NCBI RefSeq assembly: GCF_005938645.2 | Contig: NZ_CP042171.1 | Coordinates: 1,178,001 to 1,242,000, forward strand | Source: Pedobacter sp. KBS0701 | GTDB taxonomy: Bacteria > Bacteroidota > Bacteroidia > Sphingobacteriales > Sphingobacteriaceae | DNA length: 64,000 nt | Direction of reading: 5' to 3' | Shown: one piece after another, positions 57,776-64,000 of the stretch | Numbering within the stretch: the stretch's first letter is position 1 | How the letters are laid out: each line of letters starts with the position of its first letter | Program-made: the position numbers and the translations under genes | The notes under the pieces: generated by a model | Told to the model about the DNA's origin: nothing | Database searches by the model: none | The model's input: the letters and a program-made list of their open reading frames with translations, nothing else

Positions 57776-57965
57776 TTCTCCTGCCACTTGGGATTGAGAT
57801 CGTTCTTCGGTACAATCTGTGTATTTTGAAAGTAAGATAGCATATTGCCAAAAAAAATGACAACAAAAAATGTTAGGCCGAAAGATAAAGAAGCGGACTT
57901 TATCGCTATTCGAGCAGCATTTCCAACTGGAAGCCTGATTGCATAGTTTTCTTCTCCGTTTTTAA
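57730..57965 (-). pseudogene. Fragment of a membrane protein, truncated at both ends
   Basis: On the minus strand the frame reads GEENYAIRLPVGNAARIAIK, then a hydrophobic helix (LSFGLTFFVVIFFGN), then a polar tail (NDLNPKWQENQKNRIRKEHI). It meets the broken regulator at about 57730. There is no ATG at its start. Family not recognised. It marks the rearrangement junction that removed the end of the regulator and the expected kinase. Confidence 0.5.
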
Positions 57966-58007
57966 ACTTTAACCATTAACAAATATTTAACAGATTTTGA
58001 TTCAAAA

Positions 58008-58042
58008 CTTCAGAATGTCTTCAGACTTTGTCTGTAGTTTTG
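58008..58042 (+). promoter_or_regulatory. Promoter with CTTCA-N6-CTTCA repeat and TAnnTTTG element
   Basis: CTTCAGAATGTCTTCAG at 58008-58024 matches copy 1 (57242-57258) at 15 of 17 positions, with the same 11-nt spacing. It stands just upstream of TAGTTTTG (58035-58042), a perfect Bacteroidota -7 element. The transcript would begin near 58050 and have a long leader of about 180 nt before the Rieske gene. I see no known riboswitch in the leader. Confidence 0.65.
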
Positions 58043-58232
58043 TTACAAGCAATCGGTTTTATCCCCATTCCCGATGAAAGGATAGCCAAAGCCAACGGAA
58101 CCCTAAAAGCTTTTTATAGATAGAATTTTTACACGATTTTATTCAGTTCATCCCCGTCGATCACGAAGGGCCATCCATCAGGATATTGACTGAATATTTT
58201 ATTGCATTGCTCATTTTAACTATAAAAAGAAT

Positions 58233-58657
58233 ATGGACAGGAAAGATTTTCTTAACAGCATTGGGATGAGCGCCGCGACTTTCGCCCTGATCAACTGTAT
58301 CGGTTGCAAAAAGACTGATGGCAGCAGTTCTGCAGATACCAGCGGGCCCACTGGCGTAAACTTTACGCTCGATTTAAGCCTGGCTGCCAATGCAGCACTG
58401 CTAAGCGACGGTGGGTCATTAGTATCAAATGGGGTTATCGTGGCCAAAACAAAGGCGGGGGCCTATATTGCCGTGCAGCGATCTTGTACCCATGAAAGTT
58501 ATACCCTCACTTATCAATCGGCAAACAGCCGTTTTTACTGCCCCAACCATGGCGCAACCTTTTCTGAAAATGGGGCCGTAACCAATGGTCCGGCTTCACG
58601 ATCTTAACCGTTTATAATACCCAGCTTACGGGTACAACCTTAAAAGTTTATTCTTAA
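58233..58657 (+). CDS. Rieske [2Fe-2S] protein with 1-nt frameshift near the end
   Basis: Starts MDRKDFLNSIG, with an export signal and a possible lipobox (INCIGC). Cluster ligands are C85-T-H87 and C103-P-N-H106 (CTHESYTL, CPNHGATF), the standard Rieske pair. As written the frame stops at 58605, right after GPASRS. One added T in the run near 58602 continues with LTVYNTQLTGTTLKVYS to TAA at 58657, which gives the expected Rieske C-terminus. A homopolymer error is as likely as a true mutation. It heads the redox operon and should carry single electrons in the periplasm. Confidence 0.82.
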
Positions 58658-58662
58658 AAATT

Positions 58663-59091
58663 ATGAAACTACTTTTTGTTGCCCTATTGGGGCTATTTGC
58701 TATTCCTTTATCGTGGATGGGGAACTTTACTGAAGCGCAAAAACAGGCAAAGATTACACATAAGCAAATCCTGATTAATTTTTCAGGTTCAGACTGGTGC
58801 GGTCCCTGCATCCGCCTGCGCAAAGAGATTTTAGAATCCGAAAGCTTTGAACAATATGCCGCTGCCAATCTTTTATTGGTAAGGGCAGATTTTCCAAGGC
58901 AGAAGAAAAACCAGCTTCCAAAAGAACAAATTAAACTCAACGAATCATTAGCAGAAGTATATAACAAAGATGGTAAGTTTCCTTTTACTGTCTTGGTTGA
59001 TGAAAATGGAAAGGTGCTCAAAAGCTGGGATGGATTTCCTGATGAAAGTCCGCAGGCTTTTGTTTCTGAAATTGATAAACTAAAAAAATAA
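58663..59091 (+). CDS. Exported thioredoxin-family protein
   Basis: 142 residues. The N-terminus is a short signal or anchor (MKLLFVALLGLFAIPLS). Active site W45-C46-G-P-C49 in SGSDWCGPCIRLRKE, the form seen in Bacteroidota DUF255-like/thioredoxin-7 proteins. The cis-Pro region is KFPFTVLVDENGK. It lies 6 nt after the Rieske gene. It may reduce cysteines of the neighbouring secreted proteins, for example the Cys-ended DUF4266 product (inference). Confidence 0.88.
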   Translation: MKLLFVALLGLFAIPLSWMGNFTEAQKQAKITHKQILINFSGSDWCGPCIRLRKEILESESFEQYAAANLLLVRADFPRQKKNQLPKEQIKLNESLAEVYNKDGKFPFTVLVDENGKVLKSWDGFPDESPQAFVSEIDKLKK

Positions 59092-59098
59092 GCTCAAA

Positions 59099-60031
59099 AT
59101 GGCTAAACCTGTTTCTGTAAACCGGATACTAAAACTCATGGGAAACCGGTTTGAGTTTACTGTGATTGCTGAGAACGAGCAGGAAGGCAATGTGGCCATA
59201 GATGCCGCAATAGATGAAGTGCGAAGGATAGAATACCTGCTCACCACTTTTAGTGATCTCAGCCAAACCAGCCTGATAAACGGGCATGCCGGTTTAAGTC
59301 CGGTAAAGGTTGATGAGGAAGTGATCAGTCTTATTGAGCGGTCTGTCAGGATATCAGAAATTACCGACGGGGCTTTTGATATCACCTACGGATCGATAGA
59401 TAAAAAACTCTGGAACTTTGATCCCAATATGACCAGCTTGCCCGATGAAGCAACCGCCCTGGCATCTGTTGGACTCATCGATTACCGAAATGTGATTCTG
59501 AATAAGGAAAAATCGACTGTGTTTTTGAAAAATAAAGGCATGCGCATCGGTTTTGGCGGAATTGGGAAAGGCTATGCAGCCGATAAAGCAAAGTTGGTGC
59601 TGCAAAAACTCGGCATAAAAAGCGGAATTGTGAATGCGGCAGGAGATCTGATTACCTGGGGAACCCAAGCCAATGGACGCCCATGGACCGTAGGTATTGC
59701 AGACCCCGAACAGACCGACAGGCCATTTTCTGCGCTAAAGATCAGCGATATGGCGATTGCCACTTCAGGCAGTTACGAAAAATTTGTGACGATTAATGGC
59801 AAACGCTATTCTCATACCATAGATCCCAAAACCGGGCTACCGGTAAGCGGCGTAAAAAGTGTAAGTATTATCTGTCCAAGTGCCGAGCTTGCTGATGCCC
59901 TGGCTACCCCGGTTGTTGTAATGGGCGTAAAAATTGGGCTGGAGCTGATTAACCAGATTAAACAAGTGGCCTGTATTGTGATCGACGATAATGATCGGGT
60001 ATATACCTCAAACAATATTAATGTGATATAA
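59099..60031 (+). CDS. apbE: FAD:protein FMN transferase (ApbE)
   Basis: 310 residues. Motifs in order: LTTFSDLSQTSLIN, GAFDITYG, IGFGGIGKGYAADKAK, GIVNAAGDLITWG, AIATSGSYEKF, YSHTIDPKTGLPV and AELADALATPVVVMG. All are hallmark ApbE positions, including the flavin- and Mg-binding ones. The enzyme moves FMN from FAD onto a Thr of a target protein outside the cytosol. There is no signal peptide and no room for one (the previous stop is 7 nt away), which is unusual since many ApbE proteins are exported lipoproteins. Its target is presumably a neighbour or a protein elsewhere. Confidence 0.93.
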   Translation: MAKPVSVNRILKLMGNRFEFTVIAENEQEGNVAIDAAIDEVRRIEYLLTTFSDLSQTSLINGHAGLSPVKVDEEVISLIERSVRISEITDGAFDITYGSIDKKLWNFDPNMTSLPDEATALASVGLIDYRNVILNKEKSTVFLKNKGMRIGFGGIGKGYAADKAKLVLQKLGIKSGIVNAAGDLITWGTQANGRPWTVGIADPEQTDRPFSALKISDMAIATSGSYEKFVTINGKRYSHTIDPKTGLPVSGVKSVSIICPSAELADALATPVVVMGVKIGLELINQIKQVACIVIDDNDRVYTSNNINVI

Positions 60032-60033
60032 AT

Positions 60034-60264
60034 ATGAAAATTTCAAGAACATTTTTCCTTTCGATGGTTACCGCAATTTCGCTGGGCAGTTTGCTTAGTG
60101 CCTGTAGCAGCGTAAAGCCTTATCAGAAAAGTAAACTTAACGATGCCGACATGATCCTGTCGGCCCGAAAGGCCCAGAAATTTGAACAAAGTTTTCAGCT
60201 GTACCGTGAAGGCGCATCGGGAGCCAATGGCGGCAAGAGCGGTGGTGGTTGTGGCTGTAACTAG
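60034..60264 (+). CDS. DUF4266-family lipoprotein
   Basis: 76 residues. Signal peptide with lipobox SLLSAC (Cys at 24). A short polar mature part with the family core YQKSKLNDADMILSARKAQK and a Gly/Cys tail (GGKSGGGCGCN) that could be acylated, metal-bound or disulfide-linked. It starts 2 nt after apbE. DUF4266 and DUF3570 genes are regular partners. Function unknown. Confidence 0.9.
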   Translation: MKISRTFFLSMVTAISLGSLLSACSSVKPYQKSKLNDADMILSARKAQKFEQSFQLYREGASGANGGKSGGGCGCN

Positions 60265-60279
60265 TTTAAGGATCAAAAA

Positions 60280-61491
60280 ATGAAAAAAATATATCTTCAT
60301 GTGCTTTTTATGTACTTCGGTATATTGAGCACTTATGCCCAAACCAGGCCTGAGCCTGCAAAAGTAGACAGCAGTAAATACCAGTCGCGTAAACTCAAAA
60401 TCGATGAGATTAACCTGGTTTCGGCATATTACCACCAAAATGGAAATAATTCTGCCGTTACAGGGGGGATAGGCACAGAAAAACTGAGCGATTTTGCCAA
60501 CACTATCGACCTGCAGATGTCTAAATTCAATAAAAGGGGCAGAAAAAATACTTTTCTGTTCGAGCTTGGGGTAGATCATTATACTTCCGCTTCTTCTGAT
60601 AAGATCGATCCAAGTACCATTTCTTCAGCCTCTTCTGCTGATACCCGTATTTATCCTTCTTTAAACTGGACACATTCTAATGAAGAAACCGGGAATTCCT
60701 TTGGTTTCACAGGATCTTATTCAACAGAATTCGATTACCAATCAATGGGAGCAGCCTTCAATTTAACCCGTTTATCAAAAGACAAAAATACACAGTTTGA
60801 CTTTAAGTTGCAGGCATTTTTAGATCAGTGGACGGTCATCCTGCCGATTGAACTGCGAACGGGAAACACCGGAAGGGGCGGAGAGCAGTATGATACTGCA
60901 CCACGAAATTCCTTTAGCGCATCTTTCTCCCTGGCCCAGGTGATCAACCAGAAATTTCAGGCTTCGCTGATTTTAGAACCTTCCTATCAGAAAGGCTTGC
61001 TTGCTACAAAATACCAGCGTGATTATTTTACGGATGGCTCGCTACGCTCGGAAACTTTACCCGATAAGCGTTACAAACTTCCTATTGGGCTGCGGATGAA
61101 TTACTTTTTGGACGACCGTTTTGTGATCCGCACTTTTTACCGTTATTATATGGATAACTGGGGCATTAGAGCACATACCGCAGAGCTTGAAATACCGGTT
61201 AAGATCAATTCCTTCTTTTCTATAAGCCCATTCTATCGGTATAATAACCAGGTTGGAACCAAATACTTTGCACCTTATGGCCAGCATTCGCCATCAGAAC
61301 AATATTTTACCAGCGATTATGACCTATCTACACTCACCAGTGATTTTTATGGCGCAGGTATCCGTTTTGCTCCGCCCAAGGGTGTTTTTGGCTGGCAGCG
61401 GTTAAATATGCTCGAGTTGAGGTATGGTCACTATTCACGTTCAACAAGTTTGGTCTCCAATATCGTTTCTTTAAATCTTAAATTTAAATAA
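60280..61491 (+). CDS. DUF3570-family outer-membrane protein
   Basis: 403 residues. Signal peptide to about TYAQ. The mature part is a string of amphipathic beta strands (for example RFVIRTFYRYYMDNWGIRAH) ending in LVSNIVSLNLKFK, consistent with an outer-membrane barrel. The conserved SAVTGGIGTEKLSD sits early, as in the family. It comes 15 nt after DUF4266 and closes the operon. The cluster of Rieske, thioredoxin, ApbE, DUF4266 and DUF3570 suggests a cell-envelope electron-transfer path of unknown substrate. Confidence 0.9.
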   Translation: MKKIYLHVLFMYFGILSTYAQTRPEPAKVDSSKYQSRKLKIDEINLVSAYYHQNGNNSAVTGGIGTEKLSDFANTIDLQMSKFNKRGRKNTFLFELGVDHYTSASSDKIDPSTISSASSADTRIYPSLNWTHSNEETGNSFGFTGSYSTEFDYQSMGAAFNLTRLSKDKNTQFDFKLQAFLDQWTVILPIELRTGNTGRGGEQYDTAPRNSFSASFSLAQVINQKFQASLILEPSYQKGLLATKYQRDYFTDGSLRSETLPDKRYKLPIGLRMNYFLDDRFVIRTFYRYYMDNWGIRAHTAELEIPVKINSFFSISPFYRYNNQVGTKYFAPYGQHSPSEQYFTSDYDLSTLTSDFYGAGIRFAPPKGVFGWQRLNMLELRYGHYSRSTSLVSNIVSLNLKFK

Positions 61492-61555
61492 GACCACATC
61501 ATTAAGTGGTAAAAATCCAAAATGTTTGCCCTGTTTACCAATTTTATATTAGTCT

Positions 61556-61599
61556 AATTCACCAGGAATAAAGGATATCACTTATATTCCTGGTGAATT
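61556..61599. terminator. Bidirectional terminator-like inverted repeat
   Basis: AATTCACCAGGAATA (61556-61570) is the exact complement of TATTCCTGGTGAATT (61585-61599), 15 bp with a 14-nt loop. It sits between two convergent genes (DUF3570 and the YcaQ-like gene), so it probably ends both transcripts. There is no long T-run. Confidence 0.65.
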
Positions 61600-61671
61600 A
61601 CTATAATCGACATTTAATTTATTCTGGTTTGTAAATACAATAAGTTATAATAGAAAATTATATTGGCGCCT

Positions 61672-62871
61672 TTAATGATCAGAAAATTCTTTGCTGATTG
61701 ATCTCAGCAAATCATTATTATTTGATTTTTTAAAGATCACATCCCGGCATTTATTGAACAGGATAAACTCCTTTAAATTTTGAATAAACGTATCAATAGT
61801 TTTTTCATCAATTTCAACCGGCTCAAAATGGAGATTATGGATGATTAGTGTTTTCTGTTTGCGGTCGGCTTTAGCGTCCATCCTGGCAATAAATCTCTCT
61901 CCAGACAGAATCGGGAGTGAGAAATAACCAAATTTTCGTTTTGGAGCCGGTACAAAACATTCAATCTGATAATCAAAGTCGAAAAAATCTTTTAAACGGG
62001 CGCGAAATACATTCAAGGTATCGAAAGGTGAAAGAATGAAAACCTCATCTGCTATATCAATATTAATATCGGTGCCCGAAAGCATATATAATGGTCCTTT
62101 CACTCCATCTACAATTACCGCTTTAACTTCTCCCGACTGAAGCATCCTTTCCAGTTCTTTTTTTACCAGGTTACCTTTTACACGGCGGGAGCGCCAGGCC
62201 ATTTCTTTTACAGAAGAAATTCCCATTGCACCGAGAGTACGTTTGATCACATAACGTGCATAATCTTCATATGTTGGCATGGTTTGATCGATATCATGGG
62301 GCACTACATCCAAAGGCATGTGGTAAATTTTTTGGAAAGCGCTATTGCGGCTGATCATTAACTTGCCTTCCAGATAAAGTCTTTCCAGCGCAATCTTTGC
62401 CGGCCGCCAATCCCACCAGCCCGAACTAGCCTCTGTACGGTCGTTCTCAAAATCGCCTACCATTACTGCCCCTTCACGTTCAACCTGATCTAAAATCTGG
62501 TTCATTAAATCCGATTCTTGTTTCGTAAGGGAAGTGCCTCGTATTTCAAATGCCTTTTTAACTGGTAATGAAAAGCGAAAATCGTGCATGGGCAGAAATC
62601 CGGCGTCAGAGGTGAAGTATTCAAAAATATCACCCTGTTCACCAAGTTCTGCAAGCCATTCTGTTTGATAATCAGGTACACGGGCAAACATGGTATGATG
62701 GTGGGCACGTTCTACCACATAGTTGGTATCTAACTGTACGTAACCCAAATGGTCAATTACACTGTAAACTGCCTCAATACCAGTTCCAAACTGTGCTTTT
62801 TTTGAGAGTCCTGCTGCATGGATAATGATTTTCCGTGCCTGCGATCTGTTCAGTACAATAGCTTCCATCAC
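61672..62871 (-). CDS. YcaQ/AlkX-like winged-helix DNA glycosylase-family protein
   Basis: 399 residues. The front (LNRSQARKIIIHAAGLSKK, then VIDHLGYVQLDTNYVVERAH) is the signature of the winged-helix crosslink-repair glycosylase family (YcaQ, HTH_42). The later WRSRRVKGNLVKKELERMLQ and SPFDTLNVFRARLKDFFDFD also fit. YcaQ unhooks interstrand DNA crosslinks; whether this member has the activity is not shown. The start is at the double ATG. It is followed at 40 nt by an EamA transporter, both on the minus strand. Confidence 0.85.
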   Translation of the reverse strand: MMEAIVLNRSQARKIIIHAAGLSKKAQFGTGIEAVYSVIDHLGYVQLDTNYVVERAHHHTMFARVPDYQTEWLAELGEQGDIFEYFTSDAGFLPMHDFRFSLPVKKAFEIRGTSLTKQESDLMNQILDQVEREGAVMVGDFENDRTEASSGWWDWRPAKIALERLYLEGKLMISRNSAFQKIYHMPLDVVPHDIDQTMPTYEDYARYVIKRTLGAMGISSVKEMAWRSRRVKGNLVKKELERMLQSGEVKAVIVDGVKGPLYMLSGTDINIDIADEVFILSPFDTLNVFRARLKDFFDFDYQIECFVPAPKRKFGYFSLPILSGERFIARMDAKADRKQKTLIIHNLHFEPVEIDEKTIDTFIQNLKEFILFNKCRDVIFKKSNNNDLLRSISKEFSDH

Positions 62872-62910
62872 ACTAATATATTGATCATTTACCGGGCATC
62901 AAAAACAGGC

Positions 62911-63813
62911 TTAATTCTTTTTCCACTTCGATAGGCTTGATATTGCCATTTGACCTGGCCTTCTCCACTTAAGTTCGGAGATCAGTGTGGCTAAAAATAT
63001 CATTCCACCACCAATCAATAGCCTCGATGTAATTGCTTCACCTAAAATAAAATGTGCCGCAATTGCTCCGAAAATAGGTTCGAAAAGATAAATGATAGAC
63101 ACCCTTTCTGCACTAATGTACTTTTGAGAAATATTCGATATGGTATACATGTAGGCCGTTGAAAATAGTGCGCAAAAAATAATACCAATCCAAAATGTTT
63201 CTTGCTGAGGAATCCAGGTAGGGTTTTCCTGAATAAACGTTAATACAAAAGTTAATAAGGTGCAGGTGGCAAACATGGGCACAATGGTAGGAATAATATC
63301 ACCCGTCATCGATTCCTTTTCGATCTGGATTAAATATATGGCGAAACAAAAAGCACCGGTAATGGTATATAAGTCGCCGGTTCCGATGCTCAATTTATCA
63401 GTAACCGATATCACAAAAAGACCAGTTAGCGCTGTGCATGAGGCAATCCATATTTTTAGTGCTGCAGGTTTCCGGTAAATAAAAAGTTTAATCACCGGAA
63501 TCATTACCACCGTTATACCTGCTACAAATGAACATTGCGATGCTGAAGTATGTGTAATGCCCAGTGTTTGCAGGTAAATACCCAGTACCAGCGGAATAGC
63601 CAAACCAGCACCTCTTTTTATAGTGGTGGCATCGAGCTTTTTTACATGTTTCCAAAAAATAACCGATAACACCATCGTGGCAAGTAAAAAGCGGTAGAAC
63701 AAAAACAGAACAGGCTGGTACTGCCCGATAGCAAGTTTGGTGACAGAAAAGGAAATTCCCCAGAATGCGGTACCCAGGATCAGTAAAATCAGAAAAAGAG
63801 TTCTTTTTTCCAT
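62911..63813 (-). CDS. EamA-family (DMT) transporter
   Basis: 300 residues with ten hydrophobic helices in two EamA repeats. The first repeat opens with ILGTAFWGISFSVTKLAIGQ and the second with DLYTITGAFCFAIYLIQIEK. These inner-membrane carriers export or import small metabolites; the substrate is unknown. Its start overlaps the stop of the upstream GNAT gene (TAATG), so the two are co-translated. The adjacent YcaQ-like gene follows. Confidence 0.92.
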   Translation of the reverse strand: MEKRTLFLILLILGTAFWGISFSVTKLAIGQYQPVLFLFYRFLLATMVLSVIFWKHVKKLDATTIKRGAGLAIPLVLGIYLQTLGITHTSASQCSFVAGITVVMIPVIKLFIYRKPAALKIWIASCTALTGLFVISVTDKLSIGTGDLYTITGAFCFAIYLIQIEKESMTGDIIPTIVPMFATCTLLTFVLTFIQENPTWIPQQETFWIGIIFCALFSTAYMYTISNISQKYISAERVSIIYLFEPIFGAIAAHFILGEAITSRLLIGGGMIFLATLISELKWRRPGQMAISSLSKWKKN

Positions 63814-64000
63814 TAAGATGCTTTTAGTTGGTTCGTGTCAGCCAATTCTTTTTTCATCAACAGGTCTGTTTGTTCGTCATCACCAAGCCAAAACTTATGT
63901 TTGCTGAAAGGCGTAAAGCCATTTTTTTCGTAAAATCGTAAAGCCCTGTAATTTTCTTCCCATACCCCTAGCCATACATAACTTGCTTGCATTTCAATCG
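63813..64000 (-). CDS. GNAT acetyltransferase, 3' part only (start outside window)
   Basis: The minus-strand frame is open to the window edge and ends at TAA 63813-63815. The visible 61 residues show YVWLGVWEENYRALRFYEKN and GFTPFSKHKFWLGDDEQTDL, the C-terminal GNAT pattern (N-x-x-A-L-x-F-Y-x-K-x-GF). Acetyl-CoA-dependent transfer to an amine is the family reaction. Translationally coupled to the EamA transporter gene. Confidence 0.85.
   Translation of the reverse strand, partial: IEMQASYVWLGVWEENYRALRFYEKNGFTPFSKHKFWLGDDEQTDLLMKKELADTNQLKAS

Noticed and set aside
58043..58232. Riboswitch in the leader of the Rieske operon
   Set aside because: The leader is long and partly GC-rich, but I could not match SAM, TPP, FMN, cobalamin or other known aptamer cores; a short protein-like reading (IGFIPIPDERIAKANG) also crosses it and may be a gene remnant.

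Overview
The window is from a Bacteroidota chromosome, most likely Sphingobacteriaceae (Pedobacter-like). The evidence is two SusC/SusD nutrient-uptake loci, an ECF sigma/FecR pair, many DUF4369/TlpA-type thiol-disulfide proteins, DUF3667, DUF4266 and DUF3570 family members, lipoproteins with SCKK-type lipoboxes, and a Bacteroidota-type TAnnTTTG promoter element. No rRNA, tRNA or CRISPR array was seen.

Layout. 1-3.8 kb: the end of a DsbD-like protein, three thioredoxin/DUF4369 proteins, then decayed sequence. 3.8-5.4 kb: a small HTH protein and a DUF3667 membrane gene broken by one in-frame stop. 5.7-14.9 kb: a REC-cNMP-Crp regulator divergent from a C4-dicarboxylate operon (fumC, porin, DASS transporter, sdhCAB). 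15.3-17.7 kb: a metalloprotease-like lipoprotein and a protein made of seven 23-residue repeats. 17.8-21.3 kb: dispersed repeats, a decayed metzincin gene and an unknown gene. 21.4-28.2 kb: a retron-like defence locus. 28.8-36.3 kb: a GH2 glycosidase, two secreted proteins, a wrecked ISL3-type transposase and two unknown genes. 36.6-46.5 kb: an ECF/FecR-controlled SusCD operon with a TlpA protein and an alpha/beta hydrolase. 47.7-54.0 kb: a second SusCD plus a surface glycan-binding protein. 54.5-57.1 kb: an M23 peptidase, DUF4260 and a Crp-like regulator. 57.3-61.5 kb: a decayed response regulator followed by a Rieske/thioredoxin/ApbE/DUF4266/DUF3570 redox operon. 61.7-64 kb: a YcaQ-like protein, an EamA transporter and a partial GNAT acetyltransferase.

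The most interesting system is the retron-like locus at 21.4-28.2 kb. A structured non-coding region with a perfect 25-bp hairpin precedes a YADD reverse transcriptase. This is followed by a WGR plus alpha-solenoid (ARM/HEAT) protein and an overlapping winged-helix/SWIM-zinc-finger protein. That gene set matches what I recall as the type XIII retron architecture. The second notable system is the flavin/Rieske redox operon. Its promoter carries an 11-bp-spaced CTTCA direct repeat that is also found in front of the adjacent, now broken, OmpR-family regulator.

Several genes carry single-base lesions: a porin and a Rieske gene with 1-nt frameshifts, and DUF3667 and a response regulator with in-frame stops. 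The frameshifts could be sequencing error. The two stop codons, and the multiply damaged protease and transposase, look like genuine decay.
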